A stretch of DNA of 64,000 bases from Lysobacterales bacterium (GCA_017302135.1 JAFLDZ010000002.1:519290-583289); one strand, 5' to 3'. Positions 1-10,384 are shown, counted from the stretch's first letter. The notes: generated by a model not told the origin, from the sequence alone. Translations and numbers: made by a program.

Positions 1-3000
1 CTTGGTCAGCCCGGCGATCTCGATCGGATCGCCCAGCGAGGTGCCCGTCCCATGCGCTTCGATGTAGTCGATCGAGCGTGGATCCCATCCGGCCTGGCGC
101 AGCGCGCTGCCGATCACATTGGTCTGCGCGATCTGGTTCGGCACCGTGTAACCGTTGGTTTTGCCGCCATGATTCAACGCCGAGGCTTTGATCACGCCGT
201 GGATGTGGTCGCCGTCTTCGATCGCCCGGCTCAGCGATTTGAGCAGGACCGCGCCCACGCCTTCGCCCGGCACATAACCGTCGCCGCCGGCGCCGAACGC
301 GCGGCAGCGGCCATCGGTGGACAGATACTGGCCGCCCGAAAGCAACTGGTACTTGTTCGGGTGCAGGATCAGATTGACGCCGCCGGCGATCGCCAGCTCG
401 CAGTCGCCGTTGTGGATCGCCTGGCACGACAGATGGATCGCGGTGAGCGACGAGGAACACATGGTGTCCAACGCCAGGCTCGGTCCGCTCAGATTCATGA
501 AATACGAAACGCGGTTGGCGATCGACGAGAACGGCGGGCATGGCCTGCCGTATTTCATCTGTTCGTCGCTGACATCCATCAGGGCGTAGTTGCCCCACAT
601 CACACCGACGAACACGCCGACCGGACTGTGTTTCAGAGATTGCCGCGTATAGCAGGCGTCTTCGACGCATTCCCAGGCGGTCTGCAGGAACAGGCGCTCC
701 TGCGGATCGAGGATTTCGGCCTCGCGCGCGGTGATGTTGAAGAAACGCGCATCGAACTGGTCGACGTCGTCGATGAAGCCGCCCCACTTGCTGTACACCG
801 TGCCCTTGTTGTTGCGGTCGGGATGGTACTGCGTGCGGTAGTCCCAGCGTTCAAGCGGGATTTCGCTGATGCAGTCGCGCCCGGCGCTGATGTTGCGCCA
901 GAACTCGTCGAGATTCCGCGCCCCGGGGTAGCGTCCGCTGACGCCGATGATCGCGATGTCCTCGCGCGCATTCGCACCGGAACGGCCGCGTCCGGCGAAG
1001 CGGCCGCCCGCGCGGGAACGCGATACGGACGCGGACCTCGCGGTTGGCGCCATGTCCGTATTGCGGTCGAATGCATCGACGACCGCGGCATCGCTGGCGC
1101 GAACGTCGGATTCCCGGCGTCCTTCGCGCCAGCGCAGCGTTTCCGCCCATGCGTACAGGTTGTCGAAAGGATACGGGCCCGATCCGGAGATGCCATCGAA
1201 GTCGCTCTGCAGCGCATGCACGACACGCGCGGTATTGAGCGCGTCGAAAGGCCATTGCGCGAGCGGCATCGACACATCGCATGCGGCCGATTCGGCGCCC
1301 AATATGTGCTTCAGCCGTGCGCAGAGCGCGTCGGCGGAGACCGTCGCGCCAGCGTCGAAGCCCGTCGCGATGAGGTCGATTGCTTTGGCTACAGCAGCAC
1401 CCGGAACCGGAGCCGGATCCGTCGCAACGCGGGGTTGCAGCGATGCGATCTGCGCCGCGTGATTGTCGACGAAGTATTCGGAGACGCCGTGCAGGTCCTG
1501 GTATTCGAAGAACAGCGTTTTCGGCACGTCGCCGAAGTGGCTGTCCAGGCGCTCGTTGAGCGCGACGATCATCACCGAGTCGATGCCGTAGTTTTCGAGC
1601 GCCGCTCTGGGATCGATCTCGGAAGTCGGCAGCTTGGTGACTTCGGCGACCAGCGCCACCAGATGCTGGACCATGATCGTCTGCAGCGCGGCGGTACCGT
1701 GCGCGACGGGCTCTACGGCCACGTTCTGCGCAGCGATGGCCGTCCCGGCACGCATGTCGTTCGGTACGACCTGCGCGGGAATCTGCGCTTCGATCGTCAT
1801 CGACGGCATCGCAGCCGTTGGCGCGAGCCGGTCACGGACCGTATCGGCATGGTTTTCCGCCAGATATTCGGCGATGCCGATCAGTTCCTGGTATTCGAAG
1901 AACAGTGTTTTCGGCACATCGCCGAAGGTGAGCGCCAGTTGTTCGTTGAGCGCGACGATCATCACCGAATCGATGCCGTAATTTTCCAACGGCGCCTTCG
2001 GGTCGATCTGATCGATCGGCAGCTTGGTCACGCCGGACAGCAGCTCCGAGAGATAGCCGCTGGCTGCGGACTGCAGCGCTTCGGCGTTCATCGGCGCGGC
2101 GGATTGTCGCGCCACTGCGGGAGCGGCGCGCATCGCGACGGCCTGCGCAGGTGCGGCCTGCGCGGTGCGCGCATCGGCGCCGGCAGCGCGCTTGGCGGCA
2201 AAGGCCAACTGCGGTGCCGACTGGATCGTCAGCTGTTCGATGCGCAGCAGTACGCGTCCCTCCATGTCGTAGAGGGCGAGGTCGAAATGCCGCTGGGTCG
2301 GATCGGCGCCGGCCGGCAACTCGCGCGCGCGGCGCGCATGGGCGTAGCAGTTCGCGCCGATCGGCGCCAACAGTTCGATCCGGCGCATCCGCACCGGGAC
2401 GCGGATACCGTCGGCATCGCGCCCCAGTCCGCCGATGCCCAGACTGGTGCGGATCGCAGCGTCCAGCAGCGCCGGATGCAGCACGAATGCGTCGGCGTCC
2501 ACATCGGCGATCGGCGACAAGCGGAGCAGGCCGATCGCTTCGTCGTCGTTGTAATGCAAGGCGTCGAAGACCTGGAAGCTGCTTCCGAACGCAAAGCCCA
2601 TCGCCGCGAACGCCGCGTCTATCGCCGGGCGATCGACTGCGGCGCAGCGGCCGAGAATCGCCCGCACGTCGACGCGCGCGGCGCTGTCGCCGGTCGCGAC
2701 GCCGCCGACAGCGGAAGCCGGATCGTCCAGCACGATGGTGCCGTGCGAATAAGACCTGCGTTCGCCATCGTCCAACGCGTCGTAGATCTCGAAATACGCG
2801 CCATCGCGTTCGGGCATCAGCCCGATCCGCACCGGCACCGGCGCATCGTTGACCAGGACAGGCTTGAGCCAACGCACATCTTCGAGCGCGACGACGCGTC
2901 GCGCGGGATCGGCGAGGCGTCCGGCCTGGATCGCCAACTCGAGATAGGCAACGCCCGGAAGGATCCGGTTGTCGCCGAGGCGGTGATCGCGGAGAAAGAA

Positions 3001-6000
3001 TTCCTCCGGGCGAAACGACTTGCTGAAAGCCTGTTCGTCCAGCGTCGACACGTTGGCGTCGATCAGGGGATGCAGCGCCGCGACCGATTCGATCCGGGTC
3101 GGCGCCGTCACCCAGTAACGCTGACGCTGGAACGGATAGCCGGGAAGCGAAACGCGTCGGCGCGAGACGGCGCCGGTCGCCGAAACATGCATGCGCAGCC
3201 ATTCGACCGCACCGCCGTCCACCCAGTATCGCGCCAGCGGGGAAAGCTCGCGTCGGGTCAACCAGCCCGGCACCTGCGCAGCGGATTCTTCCAGCCGCGC
3301 GGCGATGGCCGGGTCGCGTCTGGCGCTGTCGCGATGGCCGGACCATGCCGCACCGCCCAATTCACCGCGTTCTGCGAACGCACGCAGGGCCGCGATCAGG
3401 GTGTTCGCATCGCTGGCGACGAAGGCGACCCGGATTTCCATGGCGACCCGGCCGATCTGCAGCGTGTAAGCGACATCCTGCAGCGACAGTTCCGGACGCA
3501 TCTCGATGTGACGCGCGAGTTGGCCCGCCATCGTCTTCAGTGCGGCGTCCTTGCGGGCCGACAGCACGAACAGCTGCGGCATCGACGCTGTCGGGCGGTT
3601 ATTGCCGATGTCGTCGTCGAGGCGGAGATCGTCGATGTATTCCTCGACGATCAGATGTCCGTTGCTGCCGCCGGCGCCGAACGAACTGATCCCCGCAAGA
3701 CGCGGCACTTCGACCCGCACGCCGTTGCGATCGATGGTCGGGCGCTTCCACGGCTCGAGCCCGCGCTGGATATGGAACGGGCTGTGGGCGAAATCGATGT
3801 AGGGATTGACGACCTCGGAATGGATCGATGGCGCCAGCATCCGGTGCTGCATCTGCAGCAGCACTTTGCTCAGTCCGGCGATGCCGGCCGCCGCTTCGAG
3901 ATGGCCGAGATTGGATTTGGCCGAACCGATCGCGCAGTACTGGTAGTCCTGCTGCGCGAACGCCTTCGTGAGGCCGGCGATCTCGATCGGATCGCCCAGG
4001 CTGGTGCCGGTGCCATGCGCTTCGAGATAGCTGAGATGACGCGGATCGACGCCCGCGACTTCCAGCGCTTCCTGCACCAGCGCCGCCTGGCGCTTGGGAT
4101 TGGGCACGGTGAAGCCGGACGTCTTGCCGCCATGGTTGATCGAGGTGCCGCGGATGATGCCGTAGATGTGGTCGCCGTCCTGACGCGCCTTCGACAGCGG
4201 TTTGAGCAGCACCGCGCCGACGCCTTCGCCGGGCACATAACCGTCGCCGCCTTCGCCGAACGCGCGACAGCGGCCATCGGTGGACAGGAAGTGCATGTCC
4301 GACAGCAGATTGTATTTGTTCGGGTGCAACGACAGATTGACCGCACCGGCGATCGCCGCACCGATCTCGCCGCGACGGATCGCCTGGCAGGCCAGATGGA
4401 TCGCGGTGATCGACGACGAGCACGCGGTATCGATCGCGATGCTCGGGCCGGAGAAATTGAAGTAATGCGATACGCGGTTGGCCGTGGCCCAGTAGAAGGC
4501 GTGCGGCGTGGTCCAGGTGTCCTGTCGACCGTCGACGCCATGCAACTGGTAATCGCCCCACATCACACCGACGTAGATACCGACCGGATTCTCGCGCACG
4601 CCCTGCGGCTCGACCAGCGTCTCCGGCGTGTAGCCGGCATCCTCGATCGTCAGCGCGGCGATTTCGAGGAACAGTCGCTCGTTGGGATCCATGCTCTCCG
4701 CTTCTTTCGGAGAGATGTTGAAGAACTGCGGGTCGAAACGGTCGACATCGCGAAGGAAACCGCCCCACTTGCTGTAACTGCGCGCCTGTGCGGCAGGACC
4801 GGGCTGGAAACGGAAACGCGAAGCGATATCGCCGCGTTCCTGCGGCACTTCTTCGACGCAGTCGCGGCCGATCTTGAGGTTGTCCCAAAAGGCTTCGAGA
4901 TTCTCGGCCATCGGATAGCGGCCGGCGATGCCGACGATGGCGACATCTTCCTCGTGCGGCACATATCCACCGGCGCCGACAGCGCGGGCGCTCGCGGCCG
5001 GACGGATCGCATAGCTCGCCGCCCGCGACTGCAGCTCTTTCGACGACGATTCTTTCGACGGCAGTACCGCTGCTTGAGCGTGGCTGGCGACGGGCGCCGG
5101 CTGGCGATTGGCGCTATCGGCGTTATTGGCGCTATTGGCCGGCTGCGCGATCCTGCGGCTGTGGCCGACGTGCTGTTCGAGAAAATAGCCGGTCAGATCG
5201 CCGAGATTCTGATACTCGAAGAACAGCGTTTTCGGCAGCGTGCCGAAGACTTTCTCCATCTCGGCGATGAGTTCGATCATCACCACGGAGTCGAAACCGT
5301 AGTCCTTGAACGAGCGGTCGTGCTCGAACTCGGAAGAAATCCCCAACTGGCTGCCGAACAGCTCGCCCAGATAGCGCGACACCGGCATGCGCCAGGCGGC
5401 GGGGTCGTCGGAAGGCGCAAGCGCCACCTGCTCCGCCACGACGGCAGCGCCAGTGGCGTCCCCACCGATCACGCCAAGCACTTCATGCACGCGTTCGGCA
5501 TCGCCCGGCATGACCACGATCTGCGCTTGGGCTTGCGCCAGCGCGTACTCGAGCACATCCAGACCCTGTGCGGTCAGCAACGGCACGATGCCGAAACTGC
5601 GGCGCAGCGCCTCCTCTTCCTTGTCGTTCAAGCGCATGCCGCCGTCTTTCCAGTACGGCCAGTTGATCGACACGGTCTTGCCGGCGCACGCACCGGCGAT
5701 ACGCTGCCGCTCGCGCTGGTGGGCGAAATAATCCTCGAATGCGTTGCCGAAACCGTAATCGCACTGGCCGACATTGCCCAGCACACCGGTGACGGATGAG
5801 AACAGCACGAACAGATCGAGCGGTTCTTCACGCGTTTCGAGGTCGAGGAACCACGTCCCCAGCGCCTTGGGCGTCACGACCCGCGCGAACGCATCCGGCG
5901 TCTTGCGCAACAGGAAGTTGTCTTCGATCACCCCGGCGGAATGCAATACGCCGTGCAGGCGATGGCCGGCGGCGTGGACGCTGGCGATCGCGCGGCGGAC

Positions 6001-9000
6001 ATCGTCACGGTCGGCGACATCGCAGGACAGATAGACCGCTTGGCCACCGAGCGCGGCCAGCTCGTCCAACGTCGCTTTTTGCGCGTCCGAAGCCGCCGAA
6101 CGCCCGGTCAGATAGACCGTGGCGCGATAGCGGCTGCACAGATGGCGGGCGACGATCAGACCCAGCGCCCCCATGCCGCCGGTGATGAGATAAACGCCTT
6201 CATCGCGGAATGCAGTCTGGGTAGAAACGGACGGCGTGTGCATGGCCAGCGCCGCAGCACCGACCGGCGCGAACGCGCGCACTTCGCGCGTGCCGCCGAG
6301 ATAGCGGATATCGGTGGCTTTGTCGGCGGAAAGCAGTTCGTCGGCGACGATTTTCGCCAGCGTCATGCCTGCTGACGTCATGCCTGCTGACGTCGTGCCT
6401 GCTGACGTCGTGCCGACTCCGGACAGATCGCACTGCACGACACGACCGGAAAAACTGGGCTTCTCGATGCGCAGCGTCTTGTAGAAACCGCTCAGGCCGG
6501 TGGCATCGGCGGGTGCAGTCCAGGTGGACGCGACATCGCCGGCTGCGGCATCCGCCACGTCGGCCGCCAGTGGCGCCAGGTGCACGAAACGAGTGGTTTT
6601 CGGGCCACGGAGCAAGGCTTTGGTCAGCGCAAAAACGCTGCGCGCACCGACGGCGACACGCTGCGCGCCGCGCTCGATCGCATCCTCGCGTGGCGCGACC
6701 CAGACGATCCGGTCGAGCTTGGCGCCGCGTGCGATCAAGGCTGCGACGGCTGCTTCGCAATCGGCCAATTCGCCGGCTCGCACCTGCAGCCTTCCGCCGC
6801 TTCCGATCGCCTTGGCATCGCTGCCATCGGCATCACCGATGCACAGCTCTTCGAAACGCGTCTGCGCAAAGCGCGGCGAAGCCCGAAGCATCGGCGCGAG
6901 CGCATCGACATCTTCATGCGAACCGACCAGAAGCAGGCTTTCGATCGCCACATCCGCAGGATTGGCCGGCTCAGCCAACCACAGCGGCGAATACAGTCCC
7001 GTGGCGAGTTCGGCAGGCGGTTTGATCGTCGTGGACATGGCTGTCGAAACAGCGAAATCGCCCGCTTGCGGTCGGATGCTCAGCCCCCGGAATGCCAGAC
7101 TGACGGTCCCGGTCGTGACATCGTCGTTGCATCCGATCAGATCGATATCGACCTTCTTGATCGTATCGCCCGGCGAATATCCCGGCGAATAGCGCACCCA
7201 GGCACGCAGCGCGCCGGCCGGCTCACCGTGTATTTCCAGACTGTCCAGAGCGAACGGAATCGAAGGCGCATGCGGGCGTTCGCCGCCCACGGCATCGACG
7301 CCGGCCACGAACGCGACCGCCGCCTGCAGCGCCGCGTCGGTCGTGCTCGGATGCATCAAGAACGCATCGCGCCCGGCATCGAGATGCGCGGGAAGCGCGA
7401 TCTCGGCCAGACATTGATCGTGACCGATACGCAACTCGCTCAAGGCGCGATGCCCGGGGCCATAGTGCAGGCCGAGATCCGACAGCGTGCGATAGCAGTC
7501 GGCGGCCGGATGGATCGCATCGGCGCAATCGCGGGCGATCGCAGCGACATCGAGCAGATCGGTTTCGGTCGCGGCGACGCGTTCGACGTGGCCCCGGCAA
7601 TAAACGGGCGCCAGCCCCTGTTCGCTGATCCCGCTGATCTGGAACGCCATGACCACCGGTTCCGCAGCCGCGGACCGTGGATCGCGTCCCGACATGTCGT
7701 CTTCCGGAACCAGCGTCACATGCACCGACACCGGCTGATCGCCGACTTCGAGCGGGCGCATCCAGATCACGTCCCGGAAACGCAGGCCCACGAGCGATGT
7801 CGTTTCCTCGATGGCTTCACCGACAGCGGCACGCACCATCTCCAGGCAGGCGACACCCGGCAGCACCGGCCGGTCTTTGACCACATGGTCGGCGAGGAAA
7901 AACTCCTTTCCATCGAAGGTCGATACAAAACGCTGTTGGCCGATCGTCGAAGCGTTCTGGTGCAACAACGGATGCAAATGCGACGACGCATGCGGACCGC
8001 CCGCGACCGCCCCGGTTGCGGCGATCGGGTCCGGAAGCCAGAAACGCTCACGCGCAAAAGGATAGATCGGCAACTGCACATGCCGCTTTACCTGCCCGTC
8101 GAAGAGAACCTGCCACATCAGATCGGCGCCGGCGCGGTAGTGTCCCGCCAACTGCTGCAACGCTGCCCGCTGCTTCGCTTTTTTCAGCGAACGCCATTGC
8201 GACAGCAGGGTCGCGCCGGTCTCGGCGGCATTCCCGTCTGCAGGTACAACTGCATCCACAGCCGCATCGTCGGTCGATGTCGTCGCCGTGGCGGCGTCCA
8301 GCGCCGAGACCAGCGCCTGCGTATCGTCGACCACGCAGGCGAAACGATGCGCGAAATGATCGCGGTCGAGCAGGAGGGCGCGCGCGATATCGACCAGCGT
8401 GGATTTCCCGGCATCCTCGGCCAGCCACACCCGCAGATCCTCGATGCGGCGACGCAGTGCTTCCGGCGTTTTCGCGGACAGCGCGATCAAACTCGCTGCG
8501 GGCTGCGTCGTCTTGCGACGCGCCCCGGCTGCGGCTACCGCCGGATGCGGGGGTTCTTCCAGAATCACATGCGCATTGGTGCCGCCGAATCCGAACGAAC
8601 TCACGCCAGCGCGCAGCGGCGTGTGCGCATCCACAGGCAGCCAGGGTTTGGCATCTTCGAGGATATAGAACGGCGTACCCTCGATCTCGATTTTCGGATT
8701 GAGTCGGGTGAAAGAGTGGAAACCCGGCAGCTGACGATTCTGGAACGCCAGCAGCACCTTGATGATGCCGGCCACGCCGGCCGCCGCTTCGAGATGGCCG
8801 ATATTGGTTTTGACCGAACTCAGGCCGCAGTAGGCGTGATTGAGCGTCGCCCCTTGGCGTTCGGCGAGAATGTTGAACGCTTTGAGCAGGCCTTCGAACT
8901 CGATCGGATCGCCCTTGGGTGTTCCGGTGCCGTGCAGTTCGACGAAGCCCAGTGAATTGACTGGAATCCCGGCACGCTCATGCGCGGCGACGATCACATC

Positions 9001-9849
9001 GGCCTGCGCGCGCGAACTCGGATAGGTCAGGGTATAAGTTTCACCGCAATGGTTGACAGCGCTGCCCTTGATGACCCCATAGATGCGATCGCCATCGGCC
9101 TGAGCCTTCTCCAGCGGTTTCAGCAGCAGAAACGCGGCGCCCTCTCCGCGCACGTAACCATCGGCGGTTTCATCGAACGTCTTGCAGGTACCGGTGGGCG
9201 ACAGCATCCCCATTTTCGAGAACGAAATATGCCGGGTGGGCGTCAGCAACAGATTGATGCCGCCTGCCAGCGCCATTTCGCAGTCGCCGTATTCGAGCGA
9301 CTGGATTGCGCTGTGGATCGCGTTCAGCGAACTCGAACAAGCGGTATCGATTGGAATACTGGGGCCGCGAAAATCGAAGAAATGCGAAACGCGATTGGCG
9401 ATGACAGCGGTCGCGGTGCCGGTCGAATGATGCGCCTCGATGGAGGACGCGCCGCGCTCCTGCAATTCCTTGTAATCGTGATTGAACACGCCGACCATGA
9501 CCGCGATGTTCTTGCCGCGCGCTTCCGATGGCGCGATACCGGCGTCTTCCAGACACGACCAGGCCATCTCCAGCATGAGCCGCTGCTGCGGGTCCATGCT
9601 TTGCACGATTTTCGGTAGAAAGCCGAAGAACTGGTGATCGAACGCGTCGACGCGATCGATGAAGCCGCCCCACTTGCTGAGGCTTTTGTTGGTTTCCGTC
9701 TTGGGATCGCCCCAATACGCACGCCAGTCCCAGCGTTGTTCGGGGACAACCGAGATATTGGCCTTGCGCGATACTAAATTCTGCCAGAACCCATTCGCAT
9801 CTTCGGCGCCCGGAAAACGGAGCGCCATTCCAACAACCGCGGTATCCAT
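1..9849 (-). CDS. Trans-AT polyketide synthase, N-terminal part (cut by window edge)
   Basis: Giant modular type I PKS; 3283 codons lie in the window and the gene continues past the left edge. The ATG at 9849 follows AAGGAAGAGGA and opens straight into a ketosynthase. Domains in order: KS1 (Cys171 in DTACSSS, His306 in HGTGT, His352), DH1 (His655 in a HxxxDxxxxP motif, Asp838 in DAALQ), KR1 (TGGMGALG from residue 1223, Tyr1365), ACP1 (Ser1521), KS2 (Cys1810, His1945, His1983), DH2 (His2289, Asp2463), ACP2 (Ser2628), ACP3 (Ser2758), a degenerate ACP (Ala2870), KS3 (Cys3131 in DTMCSSS, His3266). No acyltransferase or methyltransferase was seen, so malonyl units are presumably loaded by a separate AT, as in trans-AT systems. 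Module 2 has a DH but no KR. No tailoring or AT gene is present in this window and the product is unknown. The family call is sure; module borders are approximate. Confidence 0.93.
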   Translation of the reverse strand, partial: MDTAVVGMALRFPGAEDANGFWQNLVSRKANISVVPEQRWDWRAYWGDPKTETNKSLSKWGGFIDRVDAFDHQFFGFLPKIVQSMDPQQRLMLEMAWSCLEDAGIAPSEARGKNIAVMVGVFNHDYKELQERGASSIEAHHSTGTATAVIANRVSHFFDFRGPSIPIDTACSSSLNAIHSAIQSLEYGDCEMALAGGINLLLTPTRHISFSKMGMLSPTGTCKTFDETADGYVRGEGAAFLLLKPLEKAQADGDRIYGVIKGSAVNHCGETYTLTYPSSRAQADVIVAAHERAGIPVNSLGFVELHGTGTPKGDPIEFEGLLKAFNILAERQGATLNHAYCGLSSVKTNIGHLEAAAGVAGIIKVLLAFQNRQLPGFHSFTRLNPKIEIEGTPFYILEDAKPWLPVDAHTPLRAGVSSFGFGGTNAHVILEEPPHPAVAAAGARRKTTQPAASLIALSAKTPEALRRRIEDLRVWLAEDAGKSTLVDIARALLLDRDHFAHRFACVVDDTQALVSALDAATATTSTDDAAVDAVVPADGNAAETGATLLSQWRSLKKAKQRAALQQLAGHYRAGADLMWQVLFDGQVKRHVQLPIYPFARERFWLPDPIAATGAVAGGPHASSHLHPLLHQNASTIGQQRFVSTFDGKEFFLADHVVKDRPVLPGVACLEMVRAAVGEAIEETTSLVGLRFRDVIWMRPLEVGDQPVSVHVTLVPEDDMSGRDPRSAAAEPVVMAFQISGISEQGLAPVYCRGHVERVAATETDLLDVAAIARDCADAIHPAADCYRTLSDLGLHYGPGHRALSELRIGHDQCLAEIALPAHLDAGRDAFLMHPSTTDAALQAAVAFVAGVDAVGGERPHAPSIPFALDSLEIHGEPAGALRAWVRYSPGYSPGDTIKKVDIDLIGCNDDVTTGTVSLAFRGLSIRPQAGDFAVSTAMSTTIKPPAELATGLYSPLWLAEPANPADVAIESLLLVGSHEDVDALAPMLRASPRFAQTRFEELCIGDADGSDAKAIGSGGRLQVRAGELADCEAAVAALIARGAKLDRIVWVAPREDAIERGAQRVAVGARSVFALTKALLRGPKTTRFVHLAPLAADVADAAAGDVASTWTAPADATGLSGFYKTLRIEKPSFSGRVVQCDLSGVGTTSAGTTSAGMTSAGMTLAKIVADELLSADKATDIRYLGGTREVRAFAPVGAAALAMHTPSVSTQTAFRDEGVYLITGGMGALGLIVARHLCSRYRATVYLTGRSAASDAQKATLDELAALGGQAVYLSCDVADRDDVRRAIASVHAAGHRLHGVLHSAGVIEDNFLLRKTPDAFARVVTPKALGTWFLDLETREEPLDLFVLFSSVTGVLGNVGQCDYGFGNAFEDYFAHQRERQRIAGACAGKTVSINWPYWKDGGMRLNDKEEEALRRSFGIVPLLTAQGLDVLEYALAQAQAQIVVMPGDAERVHEVLGVIGGDATGAAVVAEQVALAPSDDPAAWRMPVSRYLGELFGSQLGISSEFEHDRSFKDYGFDSVVMIELIAEMEKVFGTLPKTLFFEYQNLGDLTGYFLEQHVGHSRRIAQPANSANNADSANRQPAPVASHAQAAVLPSKESSSKELQSRAASYAIRPAASARAVGAGGYVPHEEDVAIVGIAGRYPMAENLEAFWDNLKIGRDCVEEVPQERGDIASRFRFQPGPAAQARSYSKWGGFLRDVDRFDPQFFNISPKEAESMDPNERLFLEIAALTIEDAGYTPETLVEPQGVRENPVGIYVGVMWGDYQLHGVDGRQDTWTTPHAFYWATANRVSHYFNFSGPSIAIDTACSSSITAIHLACQAIRRGEIGAAIAGAVNLSLHPNKYNLLSDMHFLSTDGRCRAFGEGGDGYVPGEGVGAVLLKPLSKARQDGDHIYGIIRGTSINHGGKTSGFTVPNPKRQAALVQEALEVAGVDPRHLSYLEAHGTGTSLGDPIEIAGLTKAFAQQDYQYCAIGSAKSNLGHLEAAAGIAGLSKVLLQMQHRMLAPSIHSEVVNPYIDFAHSPFHIQRGLEPWKRPTIDRNGVRVEVPRLAGISSFGAGGSNGHLIVEEYIDDLRLDDDIGNNRPTASMPQLFVLSARKDAALKTMAGQLARHIEMRPELSLQDVAYTLQIGRVAMEIRVAFVASDANTLIAALRAFAERGELGGAAWSGHRDSARRDPAIAARLEESAAQVPGWLTRRELSPLARYWVDGGAVEWLRMHVSATGAVSRRRVSLPGYPFQRQRYWVTAPTRIESVAALHPLIDANVSTLDEQAFSKSFRPEEFFLRDHRLGDNRILPGVAYLELAIQAGRLADPARRVVALEDVRWLKPVLVNDAPVPVRIGLMPERDGAYFEIYDALDDGERRSYSHGTIVLDDPASAVGGVATGDSAARVDVRAILGRCAAVDRPAIDAAFAAMGFAFGSSFQVFDALHYNDDEAIGLLRLSPIADVDADAFVLHPALLDAAIRTSLGIGGLGRDADGIRVPVRMRRIELLAPIGANCYAHARRARELPAGADPTQRHFDLALYDMEGRVLLRIEQLTIQSAPQLAFAAKRAAGADARTAQAAPAQAVAMRAAPAVARQSAAPMNAEALQSAASGYLSELLSGVTKLPIDQIDPKAPLENYGIDSVMIVALNEQLALTFGDVPKTLFFEYQELIGIAEYLAENHADTVRDRLAPTAAMPSMTIEAQIPAQVVPNDMRAGTAIAAQNVAVEPVAHGTAALQTIMVQHLVALVAEVTKLPTSEIDPRAALENYGIDSVMIVALNERLDSHFGDVPKTLFFEYQDLHGVSEYFVDNHAAQIASLQPRVATDPAPVPGAAVAKAIDLIATGFDAGATVSADALCARLKHILGAESAACDVSMPLAQWPFDALNTARVVHALQSDFDGISGSGPYPFDNLYAWAETLRWREGRRESDVRASDAAVVDAFDRNTDMAPTARSASVSRSRAGGRFAGRGRSGANAREDIAIIGVSGRYPGARNLDEFWRNISAGRDCISEIPLERWDYRTQYHPDRNNKGTVYSKWGGFIDDVDQFDARFFNITAREAEILDPQERLFLQTAWECVEDACYTRQSLKHSPVGVFVGVMWGNYALMDVSDEQMKYGRPCPPFSSIANRVSYFMNLSGPSLALDTMCSSSLTAIHLSCQAIHNGDCELAIAGGVNLILHPNKYQLLSGGQYLSTDGRCRAFGAGGDGYVPGEGVGAVLLKSLSRAIEDGDHIHGVIKASALNHGGKTNGYTVPNQIAQTNVIGSALRQAGWDPRSIDYIEAHGTGTSLGDPIEIAGLTK
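1150..1347 (-). other. Degenerate ACP-like domain inside the PKS
   Basis: Residues about 2835-2900 of the PKS lie between ACP3 and KS3. They align by eye with an acyl carrier protein: an opening helix, a helix II region reading PFDALNTARVVHAL where a carrier has GxDSL, and a PFDNLYAWAE stretch where carriers have FEYPTLxxLxxYL. The phosphopantetheine-accepting Ser is Ala2870 (codon complement at 1240-1242), so this segment should not be loadable. Confidence 0.6.
6361..6414 (-). repeat. 15-bp in-frame tandem repeat in the PKS
   Basis: About 3.6 copies of a 15-bp unit encode Gly-(Thr/Met)-Thr-Ser-Ala repeats inside the KR structural region (residues about 1146-1163). The copies differ only at the second codon (ACG or ATG). 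The unit length is a multiple of three, so slippage would change linker length without a frameshift. Confidence 0.85.
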
Positions 9850-10384
9850 TCCTCTTCCTTGTCAATATACCAACACCAACGACATCGGACGCGGCACCCA
9901 GCCCAATGACGTCCAAACAATCAACACCCAAGACTGCGCTCTGGCGTCGGCTTGAAGCCGATACTAGCAATCTGAATGTTGCATATTCCTTACAAAAAGA
10001 TACAACGACGAACAGAATGACAACAGGACAAGCTGTAATGACAGCCTGCCATTTGTGACCTGTTTACCGGATCTTGATGACTTTTTTACGAGTGCTGATG
10101 CGTCTATTTTGGAAACAAGCAAAGGCGCCCGCCGTTTCCAAGCCCCGTGGGCTCGGCCCAACATCACCGCAGCTGCCACCCCCACAGGCGCATTCGCTTC
10201 GGATTGCCGCCCAAGTACACGCGAGCTATTTGCTGCAAATGCTCGCCGGGCCACCCACCCGGCTGCGGTCAGCGTCACAGCCAGCCCGAATTCGACAGTC
10301 GGGTTGGGGCAGCAACGCATCTCGCAAAAAACACTCTCAACGCACACTCGCAGGCACGATCTTACCTTGAAGCAAGCCACTTGA
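9850..10384. other. Intergenic region upstream of the PKS gene
   Basis: About 535 bp between the PKS start and the hairpin that closes the effector cassette. The stretch 9955-10090 is clearly more AT-rich than its surroundings and would suit a promoter for the leftward PKS transcript. Short open frames occur on both strands but have no recognisable protein features. No convincing -35/-10 pair could be assigned. Confidence 0.5.

Noticed and set aside
5109..5150. Short repeats of GCCAATAGC-like codons in the PKS linker
   Set aside because: Imperfect Asn/Ala/Ser-coding repeats, common in PKS linkers; too short to be of interest.
52..5799. A 1915-codon open frame on the plus strand
   Set aside because: It is in exact codon register opposite the PKS gene and has an Arg/His/Asp-rich composition without any domain. 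High-GC coding strands commonly leave such open antisense frames.
6580..8955. A 791-codon plus-strand frame
   Set aside because: Again the codon-by-codon complement of PKS coding sequence (DH/KR and KS1); no protein features.
10055..10384. Possible 109-residue gene upstream of the PKS
   Set aside because: No ribosome site, no recognisable motif, and several frames are open over the same GC-rich bases.
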